From Bryobacterales bacterium (GTDB taxonomy: Bacteria; Acidobacteriota; Terriglobia; Bryobacterales; Bryobacteraceae): DNA of 45,316 bases. A model generated the notes under the pieces. It did not search any database and was not told the DNA's origin. It saw only the letters and a program-made list of their open reading frames with translations. Shown here piece by piece: positions 1 to 10,622 of this stretch. The stretch covers positions 1 through 45,316 of the forward strand of contig SHUD01000017.1 of assembly GCA_009697505.1 (NCBI GenBank), written 5' to 3'. The translations under genes were made by a program, and so were the position numbers. The first letter of the stretch is position 1. Every line of letters starts with the position of its first letter.

Positions 1-2
1 GC

Positions 3-134
3 CTTCACGAAATCCTACAGGTGCTCAGCCTCACTCTGTTCGAGGAAGTGCCCATTTTACACGCCTTCGGACGAGTACATTCCCAAGAAAAATCAGACGC
101 AATTTTCAAGCAGTTGAATCTGCTCGACTTATAG
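3..134 (+). CDS. IS4-family-like transposase, C-terminal fragment
   Basis: An open frame enters from the left edge and ends at TAG 132-134, giving 43 residues. It reads LHEILQVLSLTLFEEVPIL, followed by a variable stretch, and ends QLNLLDL. The HEILQVLSLTLFE-PIL block and a C-terminus of the QLxLxDL kind are familiar from the end of IS4-type DDE transposases. The catalytic residues lie outside the window, so only the family-level C-terminal match can be judged. The fragment is followed within one base by a likely element terminus (135-147). It could belong to a complete element to the left or be a remnant. The family call is from memory of the motif, not from a search. Confidence 0.6.
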   Translation, partial: LHEILQVLSLTLFEEVPILHAFGRVHSQEKSDAIFKQLNLLDL

Positions 135-147
135 CCGGACGCTACTG
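135..147. repeat. possible right terminal inverted repeat of the IS4-like element
   Basis: The bases directly after the transposase stop read CCGGACGCTACTG. Its reverse complement, CAGTAGCGTCCGG, resembles the outer ends of several IS4-group elements as I remember them. The partner repeat would lie left of the window, so it cannot be confirmed here. If correct, the insertion ends about 50 bases before gmhA. Confidence 0.4.
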
Positions 148-199
148 ATGTTGGCCCATTCCATTCCGGCCGCCAGCCAGAGATACAATTGGGGAGTAT

Positions 200-769
200 A
201 TGCAGTTTCCCGCCTGGTATCGCGAAAAACTCCTGTCCACGATTGCGACCATCGACACCGAGCTGGTGGCGCAAGCCATCGCATGGATGAAGGAGGCCCG
301 TAGCGCGAACCGTGCGCTTTTCGTCTCCGGAAATGGAGGCAGCGCCGCGACCGCCGCTCACTTCGTCTGCGACATGGTGAAGGGCGCGAGCATGGGCCAG
401 CCAGCGCGCTTCCGCATTGTTGCCCTGGGCCAGAATCTACCCACGCTGACGGCGTATTCCAATGACCTGAGCTACGCCGACGCCCTGGTCGAAGAGCTCA
501 AGAACTTCGCGCAGCCAGGGGATGTGTACATGGCCATCAGCGGCTCCGGAAATTCTCCCAACGTGGTGCGGGCCATGGAATACGCCAAGGAACTCGGCTG
601 CCGGACCATGGCACTCACGGGCCGCGACGGCGGCAAGCTGGGCCAGCTCGCGGAACTGAACATTCACGTGCCGGAACCCCACATGGGGCGCATCGAGGAC
701 GCGCATCATATTATTTGCCACATGATTTGCTATTGCTTCATGGATCAGGAAAACGGGGAGGCTGGTTAG
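200..769 (+). CDS. gmhA: SIS-domain phosphosugar isomerase, GmhA-like
   Basis: A 189-residue cytosolic SIS protein, close to the usual length of sedoheptulose 7-phosphate isomerase, which makes D-glycero-manno-heptose 7-phosphate for LPS core or S-layer heptose. The phosphosugar-binding loops are clear: GNGGSAATAAHF near residue 44 and SGSGNSPNVV near residue 114, with ALTGRDGGK after them. Compared by eye with the E. coli enzyme, the metal site keeps two histidines (AHF and the last His of EDAHHIICH). Positions equivalent to Glu65 and Gln172 look like Asp and Glu here, a variant of the zinc site. ATG 200 follows GGGGAG and a TACAAT box at 184-189. No other heptose gene is nearby, so a related SIS role (for example DiaA-like) cannot be excluded. 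Confidence 0.8.
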   Translation: MQFPAWYREKLLSTIATIDTELVAQAIAWMKEARSANRALFVSGNGGSAATAAHFVCDMVKGASMGQPARFRIVALGQNLPTLTAYSNDLSYADALVEELKNFAQPGDVYMAISGSGNSPNVVRAMEYAKELGCRTMALTGRDGGKLGQLAELNIHVPEPHMGRIEDAHHIICHMICYCFMDQENGEAG

Positions 770-903
770 CCGGAAATACGCGCAGTCCAGGAGTACAGAG
801 GCATCGGGATGACCCTAGCTCGCGAAATGCGCCGGGGGGCTCATATTCAAGCCGGGCTGGACGATATTAAACCCAGGGGCGGGATGCCCTTAACGAACAA
901 ATC

Positions 904-1236
904 ATGAAGGTCAACGATCCCAATCTTTCCCCGGCAGGCGCAACCGGAGCGGCTCATGCGAGCGAGACGGCGCGCGCGAAGGCGGCCGAGCGATCGGCGG
1001 TGGCCGCAGCCGCCAGTTCATCCGCGGGCGCGGCAGCAGGCAGCTCCGGTGACGACGTCCATTTGTCGGAACTGGTGCGCAGCCTGCGTTCGCTGGCTGC
1101 TGAGTCGCCGGAGCGGCAAGCCAAAATCGAGCACCTCGCGCGTGCCCACGCAGCGGGGAGCTATAAGGTTGACGCGGAGGCTACCGCGTCGGCCATCATC
1201 CACGAGTCCACCAGCAGCGGCGCGCGGAAGCGATAG
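904..1236 (+). CDS. flgM: anti-sigma-28 factor FlgM
   Basis: A 110-residue protein with a low-complexity Ala/Ser-rich first half (residues about 15-48) and a FlgM-type C-terminal helix region starting at DDVHLSELVRSL, with ERQAKIEHLARAHAAGSYKV and a final helix. FlgM holds the flagellar sigma factor FliA inactive until it is exported through the finished hook-basal body. It sits first in a tight run with the FlgN-like gene, flgK and flgL, the usual checkpoint and hook-filament junction set. The spacing to the next gene is 2 bases. The disordered Ala-rich N-terminus is typical for FlgM. The 134 bases upstream (770-903) hold no convincing sigma-28 or sigma-54 promoter that I can see. Confidence 0.85.
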   Translation: MKVNDPNLSPAGATGAAHASETARAKAAERSAVAAAASSSAGAAAGSSGDDVHLSELVRSLRSLAAESPERQAKIEHLARAHAAGSYKVDAEATASAIIHESTSSGARKR

Positions 1237-1238
1237 CC

Positions 1239-1604
1239 ATGCTGACCCAGGTCAAGCGTGCCCGCGGGCGCCTGGCGGCGGTGCGCACCCAGGTGCTCTC
1301 TTCCTCGCCTGAGGAAGTGGAGCAATGCATTCCAGCGCTCGAGGAAGCCATCGCCTGCCTGCGGGCGAGCGAACCCACGCCGGACCTCCAGGCGGAACTG
1401 AAGCCCGCATTGAAAAAAGAGCTGATCGCCTTGCGATTCGAACTGGGAGTGATCCGCCGGCTGGTGCAACGCAGCGCGGAGTTCTACCAGGGATGGGCCA
1501 AGGTGCTGGCCGCGACCGCGGCCGGTTACACGGCCATGTCTTACACAGCTACGGGCGATCCGGTGCCTCTCGCCGCGCCTGGCTCGCTTTCGGTGAAAGG
1601 TTGA
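1239..1604 (+). CDS. flgN: FlgN-like flagellar export chaperone
   Basis: A 121-residue, mostly helical protein with no signal peptide or membrane segment. FlgN is the cytosolic chaperone that keeps FlgK and FlgL soluble and delivers them to the flagellar export gate. Sequence similarity in this family is weak, so the call rests on position, size and predicted helices: it lies between flgM (2-base gap) and flgK (3-base gap), exactly where flgN is expected. The C-terminal section after LVQRSAEFYQGWAKVL ends in a Ser/Thr/Pro/Gly-rich tail, as in other FlgN proteins whose C-terminus contacts substrates. The ATG directly follows the flgM stop, which suggests translational coupling. Confidence 0.65.
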   Translation: MLTQVKRARGRLAAVRTQVLSSSPEEVEQCIPALEEAIACLRASEPTPDLQAELKPALKKELIALRFELGVIRRLVQRSAEFYQGWAKVLAATAAGYTAMSYTATGDPVPLAAPGSLSVKG

Positions 1605-1607
1605 AGC

Positions 1608-2975
1608 ATGGGCGGCCTATTTACATCGCTGTTCAACGCCTCCGGCGCGCTGCAGGTGTATGGGCGCGTCTTCAGCGTCATCCAAAACAACATCACCAAC
1701 GCCAACACGCCCGGCTATGTCCGGCAGGATCAGAGCCTGCTGGCGGAGGCGTTCAATCCCGCGGCGCACTTGATTGGCGGCCTGCTGGCCGGCCCGCTGT
1801 TGAGCGCGCGGTCCCAATTTCTGGAACGCGCGGTGCGCTACCAGCAGGAACAACTGGGAGCATCTCAACAGAAGGCGGCTGACCTGTCCCGCATTGAGCC
1901 GCTGTTCGATCTGACGGGAAAATCCGGCGTTCCCGGCACTCTGAGCCGGTTCTTCGATAGTTTTTCGCAACTGGGCGTCAATCCGAACAACCTGACCGAA
2001 CGCCAGCAGGTGATTGACGCGGCATCCAGCGCCGCCCAGGCCTTTCGGGAGAATGCGCTGGGGATCACCCAGGTGTCGAACGATCTGGACACCCAGATCC
2101 GCTCATCGGTTGAGGTCATCACTCAAGCTGCCAGCGAAATCGCCGCCATCAACCGGCATTTCCGGGGCGGTTCGGACGCCGCCCAGGATGCCGGCCTGGA
2201 CGCCCGTCTGCACGCGGCGCTGGAAAATCTTTCGCAGGTTGTGAACTACTCCGCGCTGCGATCCGCCGACGGCACGGTCAGCATCTATCTGGGTGGGCAG
2301 ACACCGCTGGTGATCGGAGATAAAGTTTATGCCGCCGCCGCCGATTTTTCGGGAGGGCAGGTGGTGATCCGGGACAGCCAGGGCAGTGACATCACCGGGC
2401 AACTCGCCAACACCGGGGGCTCGCTGGGCGCGCTGCTCGAAGAAACCAACACCATTCTGCCGGGATATCTCGCCACTCTGAACAACCTCGCCCAAGTCTT
2501 CGCGGATACCGTCAATGCCGCGCTCGCGCTGGGAGTCGACCTGAACGGAGGCGTGCCGGCGGCGAACTTATTCACCTATTCGGTAGCGAATGGCGTCGCG
2601 GCAAGTCTCGCGGTCACCGGCATCACGCCGGACCAGATTGCGGCGGCCAGCGTGGGCGCCCCAGGCGGCAACGGCAACGCCATCGCCATCGCCCAGCTCG
2701 CCGGGCAGCCGGCCATCAACGGCTCCACGTTCATCCAGGCGTACGGAAACCTGGGCAGCCAGGTGGGCCGCGCCGTATTCAACGCCCGGCAGGACCGCGA
2801 AGCCCAAAAGGATCTGTTGACGCAAACCCAACAGCAGCGCGCACAGGTGAGCGGTATTTCACTCGACGCCGAGGCCGTGAAACTGATGCAGTTCCAGCAG
2901 AGTTATCAGGCCGTGGGCAAGCTGGTCACCGTACTCGACGATTTGACGCGGACCGTCATCAACCTCATTCCGTAG
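1608..2975 (+). CDS. flgK: flagellar hook-associated protein 1 FlgK
   Basis: A 455-residue hook-filament junction protein. The N-terminal coiled-coil signature is present: SGALQVYGRVFSVIQNNITN followed by ANTPGYVRQ, where ANTPGY is the classic motif of rod, hook and HAP proteins. The C-terminal D0 helix reads ISLDAEAVKLMQFQQSYQA followed by VGKLVTVLDDLTRTVINLI, again typical for FlgK. The middle (residues about 200-370) is variable, as expected. At 455 residues it is shorter than the enterobacterial protein (about 550) but within the range of the family. It is translated right after the FlgN-like gene and 23 bases before flgL. Confidence 0.93.
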   Translation: MGGLFTSLFNASGALQVYGRVFSVIQNNITNANTPGYVRQDQSLLAEAFNPAAHLIGGLLAGPLLSARSQFLERAVRYQQEQLGASQQKAADLSRIEPLFDLTGKSGVPGTLSRFFDSFSQLGVNPNNLTERQQVIDAASSAAQAFRENALGITQVSNDLDTQIRSSVEVITQAASEIAAINRHFRGGSDAAQDAGLDARLHAALENLSQVVNYSALRSADGTVSIYLGGQTPLVIGDKVYAAAADFSGGQVVIRDSQGSDITGQLANTGGSLGALLEETNTILPGYLATLNNLAQVFADTVNAALALGVDLNGGVPAANLFTYSVANGVAASLAVTGITPDQIAAASVGAPGGNGNAIAIAQLAGQPAINGSTFIQAYGNLGSQVGRAVFNARQDREAQKDLLTQTQQQRAQVSGISLDAEAVKLMQFQQSYQAVGKLVTVLDDLTRTVINLIP

Positions 2976-2998
2976 GAGCTCACTGCATAGGAGACGCC

Positions 2999-3904
2999 AT
3001 GTTATCCAGTCTTGATCCCGCGGCTCAGCGATTCCTGGACACCTTGAACCGTATCGGGGACCGTATGGGCCGGGCCCAACGGCAGATCTCGACCGGGCTC
3101 AAGGTCACGCAAGTGTCCGACGCGCCGGCGGCCGTCCCGCTGATTCTGGCGGCGCGCGCCAACGTGAATACCACACAGCAGATTCTTACCAACCTGGGCC
3201 GCGTGAAATCGGAAGTCGATGCGGGCGAGCAGGCGTTGCAGAGTGCCGTGCAGGTATTCGACCAGGTACAGACGCTCGGCGCCCAGGGCGATACCGACAC
3301 GCAGACCGCCGAAGGACGCGCGGTACTCGCCCAGCAGCTCGATAGCCTGTTGCAGCAGCTTGTGGGACTGGCGGATACCACCGTCGAAGGCCGCTACATC
3401 TTCACGGGCGATAGCGATCAGCAGATTCCCTATACCTACACGCCCGGACAAGCAGTTCCGCTCAGCGCGTACCTGGGATCGAATTCGACGCGGCTGGTCC
3501 AGCATCCCAACGGAACCACGTTCCCGATCGCGCTTACCGCGCAGCAGATTTTCGATTCCGCCGATCCCACCACCAATGTATTCGCCGCCGTGCAAAATCT
3601 GAGCACGGCATTCAGGAACAACGATATGACGGCGATCCAGACAGCGGTCAACGCTCTATCGAAAGTGGGCGGTTATCTCAACACCCAGCTCGCTCAATAC
3701 GGAAACGCACAGAACAAGATCGCCGCGGCGGTGGATTTCGGCAAGACGCTGCAGGTGCAACTCGCCAACCAGCTCAGCAATCTGGAGGACGCCGACCTCA
3801 CCGAGGCGATTCTCGAAATGACGCAAAGCCAGACGCAGCAGCAGGCCGCGCTCGAATCCCGGGCCAGGCTGCCGCGCTCTACTCTGTTTGACTTCCTGGG
3901 CTAA
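2999..3904 (+). CDS. flgL: flagellar hook-associated protein 3 FlgL
   Basis: A 301-residue flagellin-like protein that forms the second ring of the hook-filament junction. The N-terminal helix contains RIGDRMGRAQRQISTGLKVT followed by QVSDAPAA, matching the conserved S-G-x-x-x-x-x-x-D-x-P pattern of FlgL/flagellin N-termini. The middle contains GRYIFTGD, a common FlgL motif. The C-terminus has the helical NQLSNLEDADLTEAILEM block that packs against the N-terminal helix. Start ATG 2999 is preceded by GGAGA (2990-2994). It is the last plus-strand gene of the flagellar run and ends 12 bases from the convergent DUF457 gene. No flagellin, fliD or motor gene is present in the window. Confidence 0.92.
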   Translation: MLSSLDPAAQRFLDTLNRIGDRMGRAQRQISTGLKVTQVSDAPAAVPLILAARANVNTTQQILTNLGRVKSEVDAGEQALQSAVQVFDQVQTLGAQGDTDTQTAEGRAVLAQQLDSLLQQLVGLADTTVEGRYIFTGDSDQQIPYTYTPGQAVPLSAYLGSNSTRLVQHPNGTTFPIALTAQQIFDSADPTTNVFAAVQNLSTAFRNNDMTAIQTAVNALSKVGGYLNTQLAQYGNAQNKIAAAVDFGKTLQVQLANQLSNLEDADLTEAILEMTQSQTQQQAALESRARLPRSTLFDFLG

Positions 3905-3916
3905 CCCATTTTTGGT

Positions 3917-4858
3917 CTAACGGCCGAACCCCGCGCGCAAGACTTTACCGTTAGGATCGACGAGAGCCGAAACGGTCACGAAACCCGGAGCCTCCGGCGT
4001 GCCGAAACGCAGATCGGTTAATTGCACGAAGATGCCTTCGGGCACCCGCGCCTCCGTAGCGAAAGGCACCTGCGAGAACTTCGTGAAAACCTGGAAGGGG
4101 CGTGTCGCCAGTGCTGCCTCCAGCGCTGGACTGCGGGGCGCGGAGTGATACAGCCGCGCGGCGCCGGGATCGAATTCGCGCGTGAGATCCACTGGCGTCA
4201 ACGCGGTGAACCCATCGCCTTCCACAATGCCGCGCCAGACCAGCGGATGTACCGGGTCCGGCAGCGCCGTGACCCGCAGCGGACGCGCTCCTTCGTAGGA
4301 ATGAGCCGACAACGTCTCCACCGCGCGTTGCCGCGCGAGCAAACGCCCGCAACCGAAAGCCAGGAACAGCAGCAAACTGCCCCAAGCGAACCCACGCCGG
4401 GCGGCGCCGGGCTTTCCGATACGGGCAACCTCAAACACCGCGGTCGCAGCCAGAGCGCCGATCAAAATCACCGCAATCCACAGATCGTAGAGGCGCACGA
4501 TATCCAGCCGGAACCGGTGGTCCGAAAACGGCAGCAGCATCGGGATACCGTAAAACGTGACCCAATCCACGATCAAGTGGCTCAACACGGCGATCATCGC
4601 CGCCGCATAAGAACACCAGGAGAACTTCGCGCGCACCAGCAGCATCGGCAACAGAGCCATCACGGGCATGAACAGCAGTGTGTGCGTGTAGGTGCGGTGG
4701 TACTCAACGTAGCGCTGCGCATCCACGAAATAGTAAATGCCGTCGATATCCGGCACGTTCGCCGCCAGCATCATCATCGCGGCGCCGCGCGGCGTGGTCT
4801 TCTCCAGCCCCGTGCGGGCGAGCATCAGTCCGATAAGCGTGTGTGTGACGTTTTCCAT
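3917..4858 (-). CDS. DUF457 (YdjM-type) membrane-bound metal-dependent hydrolase
   Basis: A 313-residue integral membrane protein. It begins MENVTHTLIGLMLAR, the normal start of this family, and shows its metal-ligand motifs in order: the His in THT near residue 6, NVPDIDGIYYF near residue 34, EYHRTYTHTLLF near residue 52 and SHLIVDW near residue 92. Four or five hydrophobic segments lie between residues 25 and 170. The C-terminal half (residues about 180-313) is soluble and probably outside the membrane. The substrate is not known; family members are annotated as hydrolases by metal-site homology to phospholipase C. The gene is downstream of the lipid kinase with only 3 bases between them, so a joint lipid role is plausible. 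Confidence 0.8.
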   Translation of the reverse strand: MENVTHTLIGLMLARTGLEKTTPRGAAMMMLAANVPDIDGIYYFVDAQRYVEYHRTYTHTLLFMPVMALLPMLLVRAKFSWCSYAAAMIAVLSHLIVDWVTFYGIPMLLPFSDHRFRLDIVRLYDLWIAVILIGALAATAVFEVARIGKPGAARRGFAWGSLLLFLAFGCGRLLARQRAVETLSAHSYEGARPLRVTALPDPVHPLVWRGIVEGDGFTALTPVDLTREFDPGAARLYHSAPRSPALEAALATRPFQVFTKFSQVPFATEARVPEGIFVQLTDLRFGTPEAPGFVTVSALVDPNGKVLRAGFGR

Positions 4859-4861
4859 GAC

Positions 4862-7755
<2,894 letters not shown>

Positions 7756-7758
7756 CGG

Positions 7759-8340
7759 ATGCATCATTTTCTGGAAGTATTGAAAGAACTTGGGCCCTTG
7801 GGGGTACTGATTCTGTCGCTGGTGGAGTCCGTGGGCATCCCCAACCCGGGGGGAACGGATTTCCTGCTTCTGTTCATGGCGGCAGCCAGGCCTGAGAGCG
7901 CCGTGCTTTCAGCCTTCTTCGCCATCGCCGGATCGCTAGCCGGAAGCATCTTTTTTTTTGAAGTCGTGCATCGCGGCGGCGAAAGATTACTTACGAAATA
8001 CACATCTTCGGGCCGCGGGCAGCGCTTCCGGGCATGGTTCCTGCGCTACGGCCTGATCACGGTGTTTATCCCGGCGCTTTTGCCGATCCCGATTCTGCCG
8101 CTCAAAATATTCGCCGCCTGCGCCGTGGCCTTGGGAGTTCCGCGCCTGCGCTTCCTGTTGGTGCTGCTCGCCGCGAGAGTGCCGCGGTATCTGGCGCTGG
8201 CGTACCTGGGAGTGCAACTCGGAGTAGACTCGGGACCGTGGCTGCGGGCCCACATGTGGTATTTGCTGGCCTTGGCGGCGCTGTTGACCATCGCGCTTGG
8301 CCTTCTGACCCGGCGCTTGAACCGCGAAGCGGTACAATAG
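7759..8340 (+). CDS. DedA/VTT-domain membrane protein
   Basis: A 193-residue inner-membrane protein of the DedA (SNARE-associated, VTT) superfamily. It has an N-terminal re-entrant-like segment ending in the PNPGGTDFLLLF block, a hydrophobic hairpin near residues 50-70, an arginine-containing RFRAWFLRYGLITVFIPALL segment near residues 88-107 that matches the conserved F-x-R-[YF]-G-x-x-x-[VI]-F-x-x-[RA]-x-x-P pattern, and two C-terminal helices. Members act as flippases for phospholipid or undecaprenyl-phosphate carriers; the substrate of this one cannot be told. It starts 3 bases after ligA and lies 16 bases before nadA, so it is probably co-transcribed with both. The C-terminal part of the family pattern is less regular than in canonical DedA. 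Confidence 0.75.
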   Translation: MHHFLEVLKELGPLGVLILSLVESVGIPNPGGTDFLLLFMAAARPESAVLSAFFAIAGSLAGSIFFFEVVHRGGERLLTKYTSSGRGQRFRAWFLRYGLITVFIPALLPIPILPLKIFAACAVALGVPRLRFLLVLLAARVPRYLALAYLGVQLGVDSGPWLRAHMWYLLALAALLTIALGLLTRRLNREAVQ

Positions 8341-8356
8341 AAGTGAAGACTCCCCC

Positions 8357-9286
8357 ATGGTTTCCGCTCCCACCATCACCGAAGAAATCACCGACCTAAA
8401 ACGGAGCCGCAAAGCCGTCTTATTGGCGCACCATTACCAGGATCCAGAAATCCAGGAACTTGCTGATGCCGTGGGAGATAGCCTGGAGCTGGCACGGCAG
8501 GCACGCGACTTCCAGGGCGACGTGATCGCCTTCTGCGGAGTGTGGTTCATGGCCGAAACCGCCAAGGTGCTGAACCCCGAAAGAACCGTGGTCGTCCCCG
8601 ACCGGGACGCCGGCTGCAGCCTGGTGGATAGCTGCCGGGTGGAGGATTTGCAGGCCTGGAAACGGCAAAACCCCGAATATACGATCGTTTCCTACATCAA
8701 CACGTCGGTGGAAGTGAAGGCGGAAAGTGATATTCTGTGCACGTCGCGTAACGCCGTGAAGATCGTCAACTCCATCCCCGCCGGCACGCCGGTCATGTTC
8801 CTGCCGGATATCAATCTGGGCAACTACGTAAAGCGGCAGACCGGACGCGACAATATGAAAATCTGGCCTGGAGCCTGCATCGTGCACGCGACGTTTCCCG
8901 CGCGGCGCGTGAGCCAAGCCCGCATGCAGCATCCGCAGGCGCTGGTGGCCGCGCATCCGGAATGCCCGGGCGACGTTCTGGCGATGGCGGATTTCATCGG
9001 CTCGACTTCGGCCATCGTGGATTGGTGCGCCGCGCAGGACGCGCCGGAGTTCATCGTCATGACCGAAAGCGGCGTGCGCTATTCGCTCGAAAAGCTGGCG
9101 CCCCACAAGAAGTTCTATTTCGTCGCCAATGAGCAGTGCAATTGCAGCGAGTGTCCGTACATGAAACGCAATACACTGGAGAAGGTGCGCGATGCGTTGC
9201 GCAACCTGGAGCCACGCGTGGAAGTAACGCCCGAGATCATGTCCCGCGCCCGGCTGCCCATCGAGCGCATGTTGGCCGTCCAATGA
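8357..9286 (+). CDS. nadA: quinolinate synthase NadA
   Basis: A 309-residue enzyme that condenses iminoaspartate with dihydroxyacetone phosphate to quinolinate in de novo NAD synthesis, using a [4Fe-4S] cluster. The start region has LLAHHYQDPEIQELADAVGDS, typical for NadA. Cluster and active-site cysteines are seen in DAGCSLVDSC, in AAHPECPGD and in NCSECPYMKRNTLEKV near the C-terminus. The HATF and TESG blocks are also present. A TACAAT box (8333-8338) lies 18 bases before the ATG and could drive the gene apart from the upstream pair. The stop overlaps the moaA start (ATGA, 9283-9286). nadB and nadC are not in the window. Confidence 0.95.
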   Translation: MVSAPTITEEITDLKRSRKAVLLAHHYQDPEIQELADAVGDSLELARQARDFQGDVIAFCGVWFMAETAKVLNPERTVVVPDRDAGCSLVDSCRVEDLQAWKRQNPEYTIVSYINTSVEVKAESDILCTSRNAVKIVNSIPAGTPVMFLPDINLGNYVKRQTGRDNMKIWPGACIVHATFPARRVSQARMQHPQALVAAHPECPGDVLAMADFIGSTSAIVDWCAAQDAPEFIVMTESGVRYSLEKLAPHKKFYFVANEQCNCSECPYMKRNTLEKVRDALRNLEPRVEVTPEIMSRARLPIERMLAVQ

Positions 9287-10275
9287 AGCCACTGATCGAC
9301 ACTTTCGACCGCGTCCACGATAACCTGCGCATCAGCGTTACGGACCGCTGTAATATCCGCTGCTTCTATTGCATGCCGGAGGAGGGCGTCAAGTTCCAGC
9401 CGCGCGAGGAAATCCTGAACTTCGAAGAAATCGAGCGCTTCGTGCGCATCGCCGTAACGTTGGGCGTCCGCAAGTTGCGCCTTACCGGCGGTGAGCCGCT
9501 GCTGCGCAAGGGTCTCGCCAAGTTGGTGCAGAGGCTCGGCGCCATCGAAGGCATCCAGGACATGGCGCTGACCACCAATGGCGTGCTGCTCGCCGAACAG
9601 GCCCAGACGCTCTACGATGCGGGGCTGCGCCGGTTGAACGTGCACCTCGACACGCTCGACCGGGAACGCTTCCAATTGATCACCCGCCGCGACGACTTCG
9701 ACCGCGTGATGCGCGGAATCGACGAAGCCCAGCGCGTGGGTTTCACGACGGTCAAGATCAACGCCGTGGCAGTCAAGAATCTGGTGGAACCCGACATCGT
9801 CCCCCTGGCCCGTTTCGGGCGCGAGCGCGGCATTGAAATCCGCTACATCGAGTTCATGCCCCTGGACGCCCAGGGGATTTGGGATCACGGCAAGGTGCTG
9901 TTGACCGACGAAATGCTCGGGATGCTCACCCGCGAGATTGGGCCGCTGAACGTAATCCAAGACCAGGACCCCCGCGCGCCCGCGACGGAATTCGAATTCG
10001 CGGATGGCAAGGGACGGGTGGGCTTCATCGCCTCCGTCAGCAAGCCGTTCTGCCTGAACTGCAACCGCATCCGCCTGACCGCCGACGGCCACTTCCGCTA
10101 TTGCCTGTTCGCCGTCGAGGAGACCGACATCCGCACTCTTCTGCGCGACGGCAGTCCGGACGAGGCCATCGCCGAAGCCGTGCGGGCATCCGTGAAATCC
10201 AAGTGGATCGGCCACCAGATCAACACCGCTAAGTTCGTCCCCCCGCCCCGCCCGATGTACTCGATCGGCGGGTAG
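9283..10275 (+). CDS. moaA: GTP 3',8-cyclase MoaA (molybdopterin synthesis)
   Basis: A 330-residue radical SAM enzyme catalysing the first step of molybdenum cofactor synthesis from GTP. The N-terminal cluster motif is CNIRCFYCMPEEG (C-x3-C-x2-C), followed by RLTGGEPLLRKGL, the GGEP SAM-binding motif. The second cluster is formed by KPFCLNCNRIRLTADGHFRY and the next Cys near residue 270. The C-terminus ends MYSIGG, the conserved double-glycine tail needed for activity. I chose ATG 9283 because homology begins there; the frame is open further upstream inside nadA but that part is only shadow sequence. The 4-base overlap with nadA indicates translational coupling. Other moa genes are absent nearby. 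Confidence 0.95.
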   Translation: MKPLIDTFDRVHDNLRISVTDRCNIRCFYCMPEEGVKFQPREEILNFEEIERFVRIAVTLGVRKLRLTGGEPLLRKGLAKLVQRLGAIEGIQDMALTTNGVLLAEQAQTLYDAGLRRLNVHLDTLDRERFQLITRRDDFDRVMRGIDEAQRVGFTTVKINAVAVKNLVEPDIVPLARFGRERGIEIRYIEFMPLDAQGIWDHGKVLLTDEMLGMLTREIGPLNVIQDQDPRAPATEFEFADGKGRVGFIASVSKPFCLNCNRIRLTADGHFRYCLFAVEETDIRTLLRDGSPDEAIAEAVRASVKSKWIGHQINTAKFVPPPRPMYSIGG

Positions 10276-10303
10276 CGTCCGCGACCAGTTGCAACTGAGT
10301 TGC

Positions 10304-10332
10304 TTGAATCTGATCCACCACTTGTGCATACT
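10304..10332 (+). promoter_or_regulatory. candidate sigma-70 promoter of feoAB
   Basis: TTGAAT at 10304-10309 and CATACT at 10327-10332 are separated by 17 bases, the ideal spacing. The feoA ATG follows 9 bases after the -10 box, which would leave almost no leader. No Fur box was recognised by eye. Confidence 0.45.
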
Positions 10333-10341
10333 GATTACAGG

Positions 10342-10608
10342 ATGCAAGCCGTTGTCAACAAGCAGCAGAGTCACGCGCATGGCGGCGCGCGCAGCCTCAC
10401 CGCATTGAAGCGGGGCGAATCCGGCACCCTGGATCGCATCGATCTGCCCGAGGACGACGCCCAGCGGCTGATGGAACTTGGGTTTCTCCCCGGACATAGC
10501 ATCACGCGGGCGCACTCGGCGCCGGGCGGCGATCCGCGAGTTTTTCAAGTGGACGGGTCCGAAGTCGCCTTGCGCCGGGAGACTGCGGTTCACTTGATCT
10601 TGCGTTAG
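10342..10608 (+). CDS. feoA: ferrous iron transport protein FeoA
   Basis: An 88-residue cytosolic SH3-like protein of the FeoA family, the small partner that stimulates the FeoB iron transporter. Visible family features are SLTALKRGESGTLDRI, the central RLMELGFLPGHSITRAHSAP block (LMELGFLPG is the hallmark) and the final beta strands ALRRETAVHLIL. ATG 10342 is preferred over a TTG 42 bases upstream, because the extra residues show no family pattern and would overlap the -35/-10 elements. feoB begins 14 bases after the stop, so the two form an operon. FeoC is absent. Confidence 0.88.
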   Translation: MQAVVNKQQSHAHGGARSLTALKRGESGTLDRIDLPEDDAQRLMELGFLPGHSITRAHSAPGGDPRVFQVDGSEVALRRETAVHLILR

Positions 10609-10622
10609 GATGTAAGGACCTC

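Noticed and set aside
809-907. A 32-residue ORF (ATG 809 to TGA 905-907) overlapping the flgM start
   Set aside because: It overlaps the flgM ATG by 4 bases as coupled genes do, but it has no recognisable pattern, weak start context and only 32 codons.
9115-10593. A 492-codon open frame on the minus strand
   Set aside because: It lies opposite nadA, moaA and feoA, whose motifs are unmistakable; long antisense frames are normal in GC-rich DNA.
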